In this document: piece by piece, positions 1 to 8,407 of the stretch
Layout of the letters: each line of letters opens with the position of its first letter
Numbering within the stretch: position 1 is the first letter of the stretch
Assembly (NCBI RefSeq): GCF_004795855.1
Contig: NZ_CP039252.1
Coordinates: 4,402,001 to 4,466,000, forward strand
Direction of reading: 5' to 3'
From: Hydrogenophaga sp. PAMC20947
GTDB taxonomy: Bacteria; Pseudomonadota; Gammaproteobacteria; Burkholderiales; Burkholderiaceae_C
Length of the DNA: 64,000 bases
Translations under genes and position numbers: made by a program
Notes under the pieces: model-generated
What the model was told of the DNA's origin: nothing
Databases searched by the model: none
Seen by the model: the letters and a program-made list of their open reading frames with translations, nothing else

Positions 1-1
1 C

Positions 2-754
2 ATTGCTTATGGCATGGGCCTCACGGCCGAAAAGGTGGCCCAGCAGTGGAAGGTGAGCCGCGATGCGCAAGACGCGTTTGCCGTGCAATCGCACCAGCGC
101 GCCATCGCCGCCATGAAGAACGGCGAATTCACCGCCGAGATGACGCCTGTTGAAGTGACCGACCGCAGTGTGAATCTGGAAACCGCTGAAGTCTCAAGCT
201 CGACGCGCACGGTGAGCCTGGACGAGGGCGCACGCCCCGACACCACGCTCGAAGGGCTGGCCCGCCTGCGCACGGTGTTTGCCGCGCGCGGATCGGTGAC
301 CGCAGGCAACAGCTCGCAGACCAGCGATGGCGCCGGCGCGTTGATTCTGGTGAGCGAAGCGGCCCTGAAGCGATACAACCTCAAGCCCTTGGCCCGCTTC
401 GTGAGCTACGCCAGCCGTGGCGTGCCGCCGCACATCATGGGCATTGGCCCCATCGAAGCCATTCCAGCCGCGCTGAAAAACGCCGGGTTGAAGGTGGACG
501 ACATGGACTGGATCGAGTTGAACGAGGCGTTTGCCGCCCAGTCGCTCGCTGTCATGAACACGCTGGGGCTGGACCCTGCCAAGGTCAACCCCATGGGTGG
601 TGCCATTGCACTGGGCCACCCGCTGGGTGCAACCGGTGCAATCCGCTCGGCCACGGTGGTGCATGCCCTGCAGCGCACGCAGAAGAAGTACGGCATGGTC
701 ACGATGTGTGTCGGCATGGGCCAGGGTGCTGCGGGGATATTCGAGCGCATGTGA
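2..754 (+). CDS. acetyl-CoA C-acyltransferase (thiolase), 3' part
   Basis: This is the C-terminal part of a thiolase; the 5' end lies before the window. Thiolases cleave 3-ketoacyl-CoA to acetyl-CoA plus a shortened acyl-CoA in beta-oxidation, or run the reverse condensation. The reading frame is open from base 2. Near the C-terminus it carries the thiolase signature with the catalytic His (GGAIALGHPLGATGA) and the second catalytic Cys in CVGMGQGAAGIFER. The nucleophilic N-terminal Cys is outside the window. FadA-type beta-oxidation and PHB-type acetyl-CoA acetyltransferase roles cannot be separated from this part. A thioesterase and an enoyl-CoA hydratase nearby fit fatty acyl metabolism. 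Confidence 0.93.
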   Translation: MAYGMGLTAEKVAQQWKVSRDAQDAFAVQSHQRAIAAMKNGEFTAEMTPVEVTDRSVNLETAEVSSSTRTVSLDEGARPDTTLEGLARLRTVFAARGSVTAGNSSQTSDGAGALILVSEAALKRYNLKPLARFVSYASRGVPPHIMGIGPIEAIPAALKNAGLKVDDMDWIELNEAFAAQSLAVMNTLGLDPAKVNPMGGAIALGHPLGATGAIRSATVVHALQRTQKKYGMVTMCVGMGQGAAGIFERM

Positions 755-786
755 ACATGCGACCCTCCGCGCCACTTTTGGTGTCA

Positions 787-845
787 CCCCCCTGAAAGGG
801 GGGCAATGCCTGCGGCCTGGCGAAGCCAGTTCCGCGGCATTTCTG
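787..845. repeat. palindromic intergenic element after the thiolase gene
   Basis: Two nested inverted structures follow the thiolase stop codon. The first is CCCCCC (787-792) and GGGGGG (798-803) around a TGAAA loop. The second is a long imperfect hairpin with AATGCC (805-810) pairing GGCATT (836-841), GCGG (812-815) pairing CCGC (832-835), and CTGGC (817-821) pairing GCCAG (825-829). It has no U-tract, so it is better read as a REP-like dispersed element than as a simple intrinsic terminator, though it may stabilise or end the upstream transcript. Bases 846-990 hold nothing else recognisable. Confidence 0.55.
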
Positions 846-990
846 GGTTAATGCATTGCGCGCCGGAGAGCGGGCGGCACTGGCGGTCCGGCGGAACCGA
901 TTCCGAGGTGCCCTGGGGCTTCGCCGCGCAACGCTCCCCCCGGTCTCGGAGACGACTGTGGTGATCTCTTTCTCTGGGCAAACTCCTGCA

Positions 991-1800
991 ATGACTTCAC
1001 ATCCCTTTGATCAAGCCATCGCACTGAACGCCACGGGCGAGCACACCTTTGCCGGAGCCACCTCGCCGGCCTACGCCAACATGGTAGGGCCTTATGGCGG
1101 CATCACCGCGGCCACGGCCTTGAACGCGGTGTTGCAGCACCCGGCCTTGCTGGGTGAGCCGGTGTCGTTGACCGTTAATTTTTGTGCGGCTGTGGCCGAT
1201 GGGCCGTTTGAGGTGCAGGCGGTGGCCGCGCGCACCAACCGCTCCACCCAGCACTGGACGGTGGCGATCACCCAAGGTGGCGAGACCGTGGTCACGGCCA
1301 CGGCGTTGACGGCGGTGCGCCGCGATACCTGGGCTGCGGTGGAGCACACCATGCCCCATGTACCCGCGCCCGAAGCCGTGGCCTTGCCCACGGCACAAGG
1401 CCGTGTGGAGTGGCTTAATCGCTACGAAATGCGTTTCATCGAAGGCGGTTTTCCTGGCGTGTGGGACGAACGCGATCAAGGCCACAGCCGCACCCTTCAG
1501 TGGGTGCGGGACCAACCTGCGCGCCCGCTGGATTTCGCCTCGCTGACCGCGATGGCCGATGTGTTTTCTCCCCGTATCTGGCACCGTCGCGCCAAATTTG
1601 TCCCGCTGGGCACGGTGTCGATCACGGTGTATTTCCACGCCAGCCAGGCCTTGCTCAGCGCCAACGGCGATGCCCACGTGCTCGGACAGGCCCAGGGCCA
1701 GGCTTTTGGTCAGGGCTTTTTTGACCACTCGGCTCAAATCTGGAACCAGTCCGGCGTGCTGCTGGCCACCAGCCACCAGGTGGTGTACTTCAAGGAATAA
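991..1800 (+). CDS. acyl-CoA thioesterase family protein (double hotdog)
   Basis: The protein has about 269 residues and resembles the TesB/acyl-CoA thioesterase II superfamily of double-hotdog proteins, which hydrolyse acyl-CoA to free acid and CoA in the cytoplasm. The N-terminal half shows the hotdog-like stretch NMVGPYGGITAATALNAV and a first-domain strand ending in VTATALTAV. The C-terminal half has LTAMADVFSPRI and the closing strand LLATSHQVVYF. The ATG at 991 is chosen because the homology-like sequence begins there; the frame stays open upstream to a TTG at 856 but that part is repeat-rich intergenic sequence. The substrate range is unknown. Confidence 0.75.
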   Translation: MTSHPFDQAIALNATGEHTFAGATSPAYANMVGPYGGITAATALNAVLQHPALLGEPVSLTVNFCAAVADGPFEVQAVAARTNRSTQHWTVAITQGGETVVTATALTAVRRDTWAAVEHTMPHVPAPEAVALPTAQGRVEWLNRYEMRFIEGGFPGVWDERDQGHSRTLQWVRDQPARPLDFASLTAMADVFSPRIWHRRAKFVPLGTVSITVYFHASQALLSANGDAHVLGQAQGQAFGQGFFDHSAQIWNQSGVLLATSHQVVYFKE

Positions 1801-1918
1801 CGCTTCCGCGCAGCGGCGGAGCGTGGGGGCCTGAAAGACCGCAGCGCCGGGCCGCCCCAAGCCAGGCTAGCCCCCTCGGGGGGCAGCGACCCGAGCAGCG
1901 GCGGAGCGTGGGGGCCCT
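1801..1918. repeat. 68-bp dispersed repeat, copy 1, with a partial tandem unit
   Basis: The core at 1849-1916 matches 62781-62848 with three mismatches over 68 bp. It contains a CCCCCTCGGGGGG inverted repeat followed by CAGCGACCCG and GCGGCGGAGCGTGGGGGCC. The last module (CAGCGGCGGAGCGTGGGGGCC) also occurs just upstream at about 1811-1831, so the element is a partial tandem. It fills the gap between two convergent genes, where a transcription-terminating hairpin would be useful. The same architecture is familiar from Comamonadaceae intergenic regions (recollection, not searched here). Confidence 0.8.
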
Positions 1919-1928
1919 ATCCCTATGT

Positions 1929-4265
1929 TCACGGCCGGCCGAGAAACAAATACAAGCCCGTATACCCTTTGGGCGCGTGCACCACACTCAGGTAGAGGGG
2001 GCCCAGGCCGGTGTCGGTGCCCACGAAAAGGCTGGATCCGACGCGCAGGTCGCTCAGGCTCATGTCGCTTCGATCGGCCCAGGCGTTGCCAAGCTCCAGC
2101 GAGCCGCCAGCAAACAAGGCACGCACCACGCCCCCCCTCCAGGCCAGACGCTGGTAGTAGGTCAGGCGGCCGAAGGTGAGGTAGTTGCCTGCCACCTGGC
2201 CGACGCGGTAACCCGAGAGCTGCTGAAACCCGCCGAGGGAGTATTCGTCGATGGCGCCGACGGGAATGTCGCTCGCCATGCCGACCCGAACCGATGCATT
2301 GAGCGTGTGTGGGCCCCAGCTTCGGACGCCGGTTGCCGTCGCGTTGAGGCGGGTGAACTGGTTGCTTTTCCCGTTGTTGTACAGGCGGCCGACGGCCAGC
2401 TCGGCGTCTGTGCGGTAGCCGCTGGACGGAAAATTGGCATAGTCCAGCTGATCGGATGTGACCCGTGCGCGCAGCCCGATTTCGCGCCAGCTTTCCGCGG
2501 TCACGGTCACGCCTTCGTCCACCAGGTCGGCGGACACCAGTTCGGGCACGGCACGGCGCGCGTTGGCGAAGGTGCCCAGGCGCAAGTCGCCAAACCGCCC
2601 CAGGCGGTCCAGCGGCAGGCCCAGGTCTGCGCCCACCTGCACTGTCTGGCGCCGTCCGATGGCGGCCAGGTCGCCATCGAGGTTGTACAGCTCAAGGCGT
2701 TTCAGATTTGCGTCCAGGTAGGCGGCGGCAAAGCCTTGCCCTCTTGACCCCCAGGGCTGGTAGAACTCCGAGTACAGGCCCACGGTTTCGCCAAGCTGGA
2801 CGCGGTTGCGCCACTCGGCGCCGCTTTCATCGAGCCAGTGGCGGTTGTGGCTCAGGCGCAGGTTGAAGGCGGACCGGCCTTCAAAATCGGTTTGCAGATC
2901 CATGCCAATCCGCAGGTAGTTGGGCCCCCAGTCGTTTTCGCGCAGGCTCACCACCAGCGCCTCTGTTCCTTGCGCCCCCTGGTTTTCGAGCCGGTAGTCC
3001 ACGCGCTCATAGTCCCCCGTGGCCGCCAGTTCCTGCATATCATTTTCGATCTGTTTCACACTGACGGGTTGGTTCAGCGGCATGTCGAGCACCTGGCGCA
3101 GGCGCTCTGCGCGTTCGACGCTGACCCCTTCAAACTGGACTTGTTTCAGAGAACCCACCCGGGCCGAGTTGGCCAGCGTCTGAGCGATGCGCTGGGTTTG
3201 CCAGGTTGAGTAGGCCTGCTCTGGCGCTGCGTACCGGCGCAACGACTCACGTTCTGCATCGGCATAGGCATGGCCGATTTCCACAAGCTCGAGTGCCTTG
3301 TCGAAGTCGGCGGAGGTGTGGTTGCCCAGATCCGGGGTCAGCAGCAGGTCTTTGGGGGTGAGCTGCGCCAGGCTGACCTGTACGTTCTGTTCGGTGAGGA
3401 TGTTGACCATCTGGGCCGTGACACCCAGGACGGTGCCCAGGGTCTCGCGCCCGGCCAGCGGCGTGCCAATGTTCACCGCGATGATGATGTCCGCGCCCAT
3501 GCGCCGGGCCACATCCACAGGCAGGTTGTTCACCAGGCCGCCATCGCCGAGGATCTGCCCATCTACCTCCAGGGGTGAAAAGACGCCGGGCACCGACATG
3601 CTGGCGCGCAGGGCAGCGGCCAGATCGCCGTGTTCCATCACCACCGCTTTGCCGGTTTCCATGTCGGTTGCGACGGCTCGGAACGGGGTGGGCAGGCCGT
3701 TGAAGGTGGCCAGGTGGCGTGTGGTGAGTGTGTAGCGACGCAGCAGCATTTCCAGCGAGCGCGACGACACGGCTCCCGTGGGCAGTCTGAACTCACCGTC
3801 GCGAAAACCCATCTGCAACATGGGCGCGAATTCAAAGTCTTCTTCCTTGCGCCGCTGCGACAGCAGTTGCCGCGGCTCCCGGCGGTCAAACAGGTCGCCC
3901 CAGTCCACGGAAACGAGTTCACGCTCGAGCTCGTCGGCGTTCATGCCGCTGGCGTACAGGCCACCGATGATCGCGCCCATGGAGGTGCCCACAATGAAGT
4001 CCACCGGCACCCGCGCTTCCTCCAGCGCCTTGAGCACCCCCACGTGCGCGAAACCCCGTGCACCGCCGCCGGAGAGGACCAGACCGATTTTGGGTCGGGG
4101 TGCCTGGGCGACGGCTGTGGTGTCTGAGGCCAAAACAGGCGCCGGGCTGGCCGCTTGCGCCTGGGTGCTCAGGCACAACGCCGCCGCCCCGACCACCAGC
4201 CACACTTTGAATCGATCAAGGCGTGGCTGGCGGGGGGGCGAAGCCGGAGGGAATGGGTGGAACAT
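1929..4265 (-). CDS. patatin-like phospholipase with BamA-type beta-barrel (PlpD-like, type Vd autotransporter)
   Basis: The 778-residue protein starts with a signal peptide (hydrophobic stretch about residues 21-38, cleavage near AQA). A patatin domain follows at about 58-270, with the oxyanion glycines SGGGARG (65-71), the Ser nucleophile in GTSMG (Ser95) and the dyad Asp in DGG (Asp241). After this come a POTRA-like region (about 370-450) and a C-terminal bacterial surface antigen beta-barrel ending in a short aromatic-rich strand (LYLFLGRP). This order is that of PlpD-type patatins, which insert in the outer membrane and place a phospholipase A1-like domain at the surface. The frame is open 62 codons further upstream, but the signal peptide fixes the start at 4265. 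Confidence 0.9.
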   Translation of the reverse strand: MFHPFPPASPPRQPRLDRFKVWLVVGAAALCLSTQAQAASPAPVLASDTTAVAQAPRPKIGLVLSGGGARGFAHVGVLKALEEARVPVDFIVGTSMGAIIGGLYASGMNADELERELVSVDWGDLFDRREPRQLLSQRRKEEDFEFAPMLQMGFRDGEFRLPTGAVSSRSLEMLLRRYTLTTRHLATFNGLPTPFRAVATDMETGKAVVMEHGDLAAALRASMSVPGVFSPLEVDGQILGDGGLVNNLPVDVARRMGADIIIAVNIGTPLAGRETLGTVLGVTAQMVNILTEQNVQVSLAQLTPKDLLLTPDLGNHTSADFDKALELVEIGHAYADAERESLRRYAAPEQAYSTWQTQRIAQTLANSARVGSLKQVQFEGVSVERAERLRQVLDMPLNQPVSVKQIENDMQELAATGDYERVDYRLENQGAQGTEALVVSLRENDWGPNYLRIGMDLQTDFEGRSAFNLRLSHNRHWLDESGAEWRNRVQLGETVGLYSEFYQPWGSRGQGFAAAYLDANLKRLELYNLDGDLAAIGRRQTVQVGADLGLPLDRLGRFGDLRLGTFANARRAVPELVSADLVDEGVTVTAESWREIGLRARVTSDQLDYANFPSSGYRTDAELAVGRLYNNGKSNQFTRLNATATGVRSWGPHTLNASVRVGMASDIPVGAIDEYSLGGFQQLSGYRVGQVAGNYLTFGRLTYYQRLAWRGGVVRALFAGGSLELGNAWADRSDMSLSDLRVGSSLFVGTDTGLGPLYLSVVHAPKGYTGLYLFLGRP

Positions 4266-4516
4266 GGCAACTTGGGTACGTGGATTGGCCGAGGCAAATG
4301 GCCCTGTCCCGACAGTGTAGTGGTGAGGATGGGCGTGGGGGCCAGGCATTTGTGGTGGTGCGACCAAGCGCTTCGCTGTCCCGCACTGGGCTGCGCTGCA
4401 CTGACAGCGCGATGGGATTCTGTTAACTTGGCGGCCTTCATGGCGAACCATGCTCCGGGGGCTCCCGTGGCTTGTTTCGCGCCATTACCCCGACCCACAC
4501 AGCAGAACCCCCACCC

Positions 4517-5284
4517 ATGAGCAATGACATCCTCGTGCACGCCGAAGACGGTATCACCACCCTGACCTTCAACCGCCCCGACAAGAAAAATTCCATCACC
4601 ACAGCGATGTATGCCCACCTGGCCGATGCGCTTGAAGCTGCGCAGGCGGACGACGCCGTGCGCTGCGTGGTGTTCCAGGGCCATGAGGCGGTGTTCAGTG
4701 CGGGCAACGACATTGGCGATTTCCTCAACCAGCCGCCGGCATCGGATGAGTCCCCTGTGTTTCGCTTCATGCGGGCGCTGGCCGGGTTTTCCAAGCCGGT
4801 GCTGGCGGCCGTGTGTGGCCCGGCGGTGGGCATCGGTACCACCCTGCTGTTGCATTGCGACCTGGTTTATGCCGGTGACAACGCGGCTTTTTCCATGCCC
4901 TTTGTCAACCTGGGCCTGTGCCCTGAATTTTCATCGAGCTTGCTGGTGCCGCAGATGATGGGCTACCACCGCGCGGCCGAGGCTTTGTTGCTGGGCGAGC
5001 CCTTCATGGCCGAGGCGGCCCTCGAAGTGGGGCTGGTCAACCGCGTATTGCCCCCGACCGAAGTCGCGGGCTTTGCCCAGACCGTTGCGCGCCGCCTGGC
5101 CGCCAAGCCGTTGTCAGCGCTGGTGGAAACCAAGCGGCTGATGAAGCAGGGGCAGCGTCAGCAGGTGATGGCGGTCATGGCCGAAGAAGGGCAGAGCTTT
5201 GGCCGCATGTTGCGGGAGCCGGCCGCGCGTGAAGCCTTTGGCGCTTTCATGGAGCGCCGCAAACCCGACTTCTCCAAAATCTGA
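4517..5284 (+). CDS. enoyl-CoA hydratase/isomerase family protein
   Basis: This 255-residue crotonase-fold protein acts on acyl-CoA thioesters in the cytoplasm. Both oxyanion-hole loops are visible: FSAGNDIGDF, and CGPAVGIGTTLLLHCDLVYA. The catalytic region reads GLCPEFSSSLL, which resembles the single-glutamate site of delta3,delta2-enoyl-CoA isomerases (PEGCSS in the eukaryotic enzyme) more than the two-glutamate hydratases. It may therefore be an isomerase for unsaturated fatty acid oxidation, but the family contains many activities. The ATG at 4517 begins the conserved sequence; the gene is divergent from the patatin gene across 251 bp. Confidence 0.88.
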   Translation: MSNDILVHAEDGITTLTFNRPDKKNSITTAMYAHLADALEAAQADDAVRCVVFQGHEAVFSAGNDIGDFLNQPPASDESPVFRFMRALAGFSKPVLAAVCGPAVGIGTTLLLHCDLVYAGDNAAFSMPFVNLGLCPEFSSSLLVPQMMGYHRAAEALLLGEPFMAEAALEVGLVNRVLPPTEVAGFAQTVARRLAAKPLSALVETKRLMKQGQRQQVMAVMAEEGQSFGRMLREPAAREAFGAFMERRKPDFSKI

Positions 5285-5302
5285 AGATGCGACCGGCCTG
5301 GC

Positions 5303-5908
5303 TCAACCCTTGAGCAAGGCTTCAAGCGCCTTGCGCGTGGACGGCGACACCAGCGCCAGGGCTTGTTCGTAGGTGGTCTGGTGCCGCATCATCAGGCGCG
5401 CCGAGGCCACCGCTTTGGAGCGGCAATACCAGTGGCAGGTGTGCTGAAACAAGAACATCTCGGCCAGCAGGCGGCGGGCCTGCTGCTTGCGCGGCAGTTC
5501 CTCGGCATTCGCGACCCCTTGGGCGAAGCCTGTTGAGTGGATGCGCAAGGCCTCGCGCAGGTCGAAACTGGCATCGGGAAACAGGCGGGTGGCCATGGGC
5601 AAGGCCATGGACCACCGGCTGACGCGCGCTTGAACTGGCGTCAGGTTTTGCCCGTCGCGGGCCAGGCGGTCGAGTTGCTGCACCAACGTGGCCTCGGAGC
5701 CCTCCAGCATGCGCCAGATCGGATCGCTGCGCTCGGGGTCGGTCTCGGCCAGTGCGCGCATGTACCCCGTGGCCAGCGTTTCCATGCTTTTTTCCAGCTT
5801 GATCGGTCCCAGGATGGCGCTGAGCCAGGCGATGCGCTGGCGCTGTTCGGCGTTTTTGATGACAAAGGCGCCAAAGGCGAAAAACAGCAGGGGAATGAGA
5901 AGATCCAT
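5303..5908 (-). CDS. hypothetical protein with N-terminal membrane segment
   Basis: I do not recognise this family. From the ATG at 5908 it has 201 residues, beginning with one hydrophobic segment (DLLIPLLFFAFGAFVI, about residues 2-17). A charged, mostly helical cytosolic-looking region follows, with two Cys-containing spots (QHTCHWYCRSKAVA). Earlier in-frame starts exist (ATG 5941, GTG 5950); 5908 is chosen because the hydrophobic segment starts there, but its ribosome site is poor and the choice is uncertain. It is convergent with the enoyl-CoA hydratase gene (18 bp apart) and divergent from the ECF42 cluster. Confidence 0.6.
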   Translation of the reverse strand: MDLLIPLLFFAFGAFVIKNAEQRQRIAWLSAILGPIKLEKSMETLATGYMRALAETDPERSDPIWRMLEGSEATLVQQLDRLARDGQNLTPVQARVSRWSMALPMATRLFPDASFDLREALRIHSTGFAQGVANAEELPRKQQARRLLAEMFLFQHTCHWYCRSKAVASARLMMRHQTTYEQALALVSPSTRKALEALLKG

Positions 5909-6005
5909 CCCCCGATTGTCGACGGGTTCGGTCAACCCCATGGCTGACACCTGTCCAGCCTTGCCTTAGGATGGGCAATCACCGATGAATGCAGGGGCCA
6001 AAACC

Positions 6006-6371
6006 ATGTCTTACATGTTGTTGATCGTAGAGCCGGTGGGCCAGCGCGCCACCCGCAACGAAGCCGAGGGCCGGGAGGCTTACGCGCAGATGCAGCGCTT
6101 TGGAGCCGCCCTGGCGGCAGAAGGCAAGCTGCAGGCTGTTGAATCCCTGGCGTCTACCGCCAGCGCGGTGCGCGTCAGCCAGGCGCCGGGTCAACCGGCC
6201 TTGCGTGACGGCCCGTTTGCCGAGGCCAAGGAAATGATAGGCGGCTTTTTCCTGCTGCAAAACGTGGACCGCGACGAGGCCATTGCGTGGGCCCAGCGTT
6301 GTCCGGCTGCGGCATGGGCTTCGGTTGAGGTGCGTGCCCTGGCGCCGTGTTTCGACGAGAGCCTGCCCTGA
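6006..6371 (+). CDS. YCII-related DGPF-domain protein
   Basis: The 121-residue protein is a small ferredoxin-like YCII/DGPF-domain protein. It carries the diagnostic RDGPFAEAKEMIGGFFLL stretch in its middle. Proteins of this type are the signature partners of ECF42 sigma factors; their biochemical function is not established. The ATG at 6006 is preferred over 6 codons-earlier 5985 because GGGG lies about 6-9 bases before it and the domain begins MSYMLLI. It is the first gene of a same-strand cluster that ends with the sigma factor at 8836. Confidence 0.85.
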   Translation: MSYMLLIVEPVGQRATRNEAEGREAYAQMQRFGAALAAEGKLQAVESLASTASAVRVSQAPGQPALRDGPFAEAKEMIGGFFLLQNVDRDEAIAWAQRCPAAAWASVEVRALAPCFDESLP

Positions 6372-6404
6372 TGCCCTGATTCGGGTTTTCCCTGATTCTG
6401 TCCG

Positions 6405-6431
6405 TGTCGATTCCGTGCACGCTGGTTCGTC
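6405..6431 (+). promoter_or_regulatory. candidate ECF42-type promoter
   Basis: TGTCGA (6405-6410) is followed after 17 bases by CGTC (6428-6431). From memory of the family, ECF42 sigma factors recognise a TGTCGA -35 and a CGTC/CGAC-like -10. The site lies in the 165-bp gap between the DGPF-protein gene and the DUF1428 gene, about 105 bp before the latter. The match is short and could be chance. Confidence 0.4.
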
Positions 6432-6536
6432 GTGTGCATGAGGTGGGTGAATGGTTTGAGCCCAAAGCCTGAAGCCCCAACGCCCAAAGTACAAAAGTAC
6501 GGGTGCCACTGTGTGGCCCTCATCAGGAGATGACGC

Positions 6537-6887
6537 ATGGACTATGTTGATGGATTTGTGGTGGCGGTTGCCTTGGCCAACAAGGACGTTTATGTGCAGT
6601 ACGCCCGCGAGGCTGCCGCGGTGTTCCGCGACCATGGCGCTACGCGCCTTGTGGAGTGTTGGGGCGATGATGTGCCCCCTGGAAAACTGACCTCTTTTCC
6701 CATGGCGGTGATGTGCAAGGCCGATGAAACCGTGGTGTTTTCCTGGATCACCTGGCCGTCGCGTGCGGTACGCGATGTCGGCATGGAAGCCGCCATGAAA
6801 GATCCCCGCCTGACCGCGCAAGGCGAAATGCCGTTTGATGGCAAGCGCATGATTTATGGCGGATTCCAGATGGTGGTGGACGCATGA
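6537..6887 (+). CDS. DUF1428 family protein
   Basis: The 116-residue protein matches the DUF1428 type of small dimeric alpha-beta barrel proteins: it opens YVDGFVVAVALANKDVY, has the middle ECWGDDVP and ends with DGKRMIYGGFQ. No activity is established for the family. A good ribosome site (AGGAG, 6525-6529) precedes the ATG. Its stop overlaps the next start (ATGA), so it is translationally coupled to the PhnB-like gene. DUF1428, DGPF and VOC proteins commonly travel with ECF42 sigma factors, which fits this location. Confidence 0.85.
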   Translation: MDYVDGFVVAVALANKDVYVQYAREAAAVFRDHGATRLVECWGDDVPPGKLTSFPMAVMCKADETVVFSWITWPSRAVRDVGMEAAMKDPRLTAQGEMPFDGKRMIYGGFQMVVDA

Positions 6888-7360
6888 ACACGCCCATCCA
6901 ACCCTGCCTGTGGTTTGAACACCAGGCCGAAGAAGCCGCGCGTTTTTACGTGTCGGTGTTTCCGAACTCCCGCGTCGGCGCCATCACCCGTTATGGCCCC
7001 GGCATGCCCTTGCCCGAAGGCACCGTTTTGACGGTCAATTTCGAGCTCGATGGCCTGGCCTGGATCGCCATGAACGGCGCCTCGTCCACCCCATTCAATC
7101 CGGCGGTGTCGTTCTTCGTCACCTGCCATTCGCAGGCTGAGGTGGACCACTATTGGAACCACCTCGCGGCCGATCCCGCTGCGGGCCAATGCGGCTGGCT
7201 CACCGACCGTTTCGGCGTGTCCTGGCAAATCGTTCCCCAGCAGATGATGGACCTGTTCAAACACCCCGATGCGGCCGGCCGCCAAAGGGCCGTGGCCGCC
7301 ATGATGACCATGAAAAAACTCGATATCGCAACGCTGGAGCGCGCGTTTTCTGAAAGCTGA
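6884..7360 (+). CDS. VOC superfamily protein, PhnB-like
   Basis: The 158-residue protein belongs to the vicinal-oxygen-chelate fold, PhnB/3-demethylubiquinone-methyltransferase-like subgroup. It begins IQPCLWFEHQAEEAARFY and includes VNFELDGLAWIAMNG and VSWQIVPQQMMDLF. Members lack a clear enzymatic assignment. The start overlaps the DUF1428 stop by four bases. A role downstream of the sigma factor, for example in stress or small-molecule handling, is inference from context only. Confidence 0.82.
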   Translation: MNTPIQPCLWFEHQAEEAARFYVSVFPNSRVGAITRYGPGMPLPEGTVLTVNFELDGLAWIAMNGASSTPFNPAVSFFVTCHSQAEVDHYWNHLAADPAAGQCGWLTDRFGVSWQIVPQQMMDLFKHPDAAGRQRAVAAMMTMKKLDIATLERAFSES

Positions 7361-7390
7361 TTTCTACCCTGACTGAATGAAGGAGCCCCC

Positions 7391-7804
7391 ATGTCCAACG
7401 TGCCCATGTGTGCTGTGATGCACTTTGAAATGCCCTACAAAGACCGCGATCGTGCGGCCCGCTTTTACGCTGCCGCCTTTGGCTGGGCCCACCAGCAATT
7501 GGGCCCCGAGATGGGCGACTATTTGCTGGTGACCTCCGCTTTGCCGGGTGAGCGCCCCAACATGCCACCTGGTGCAGCCTTGGGTGCCATCAACGGCGGC
7601 TTGTTTCCCTTCAAGGCCGACTGGCCCATGCAGCATCCTTCCGTGGTCATCGATGTGGACAACGTCGAAACGGCCATGGCACGGGTTGTGGCAGCCGGTG
7701 GCGAGGTGTTGGGCGAGCCCATGGACATCCCGGGCGTGGGGCGCTATGTGTCGTTTGTGGACACCGAGGGCAACCGCAACAGCATGATGGCGCCCTCGCC
7801 GTAA
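7391..7804 (+). CDS. VOC family protein (glyoxalase/bleomycin-resistance fold)
   Basis: This 137-residue protein is a single-unit VOC-fold protein: MHFEMPYKDRDRAARFY at the start, GGLFPFKADWPMQHPSVVI in the middle and GRYVSFVDTEGNRNSMM at the end. The canonical glyoxalase metal ligands are only partly evident, so the enzymatic role is open. AGGAG lies 7 bases before the ATG (7380-7384). It is the third member of the ECF42 cluster to have a VOC- or DGPF-like alpha-beta barrel fold. Confidence 0.82.
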   Translation: MSNVPMCAVMHFEMPYKDRDRAARFYAAAFGWAHQQLGPEMGDYLLVTSALPGERPNMPPGAALGAINGGLFPFKADWPMQHPSVVIDVDNVETAMARVVAAGGEVLGEPMDIPGVGRYVSFVDTEGNRNSMMAPSP

Positions 7805-7851
7805 ATGCGGGGTCGAAGAACCCGTCAACCCACTTTGGTCTCAATTGTTCC

Positions 7852-8385
7852 ATGATCAAAACCATCGCCTTGCTGCTTGTGCTGACCGTCCTCGCCTTGC
7901 TCGCTTACGCCGCAACGCGCCCGGATACTTTTGCCGTGGAACGTTCAGTGACCATCGCCGCGCCCGCCGAGAAACTGTTCCCACTCATCAACGACATGCG
8001 CAGCTTCAACACCTGGAATCCATACAACCGCAAAGACCCGGCGATGAAGGGCATATACAGCGGACCACAGGCCGGCGCCGGCGCAGCCTTCGACTTTCAT
8101 GGCAACAAAGGCGCGGGCAAAGGCCGCCTCGCCATCACCGGCACAACAGAGGTTTCGCGCGTGTCCATGCAGCTAGACATGGAGGAGCCTTTTGAGGGCC
8201 ACAACGCCATCGATTTCACGCTCGCGCCTGAAAGCGATGGCACCACACGCGTCACTTGGTCCATGCACGGCCCGAGCAGTTTCTTGCCCAAGCTGATGGG
8301 CATCTTTTTCAACATGGACCAGATGATCGGAAAAGACTTTGAAACGGGTCTGGCCAACCTCAAGGTGCTCGCGGAAAAACCTTGA
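7852..8385 (+). CDS. SRPBCC family protein with N-terminal membrane anchor
   Basis: The 177-residue protein has an N-terminal hydrophobic helix (about residues 4-20, TIALLLVLTVLALLAYA). A START-like SRPBCC/polyketide-cyclase domain follows, beginning FAVERSVTIAAPAEKLFPLI and containing WNPYNRKDP. SRPBCC domains bind hydrophobic ligands in a deep cavity; here the anchor suggests the domain is on the periplasmic side of the inner membrane. It sits in the ECF42 cluster, in line with the AHSA1/SRPBCC proteins often found with such sigma factors. Confidence 0.82.
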   Translation: MIKTIALLLVLTVLALLAYAATRPDTFAVERSVTIAAPAEKLFPLINDMRSFNTWNPYNRKDPAMKGIYSGPQAGAGAAFDFHGNKGAGKGRLAITGTTEVSRVSMQLDMEEPFEGHNAIDFTLAPESDGTTRVTWSMHGPSSFLPKLMGIFFNMDQMIGKDFETGLANLKVLAEKP

Positions 8386-8407
8386 GCCAACAGTGAAGGA
8401 GTCCGCC

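Noticed and set aside
4266..4451. 62-residue N-terminal extension of the patatin protein.
   Set aside because: The signal peptide starts at 4265; the upstream part has no conserved features.
5917..5922. TGTCGA before the first gene of the ECF42 cluster.
   Set aside because: No CGTC/CGAC-like -10 follows at 16-18 bases.
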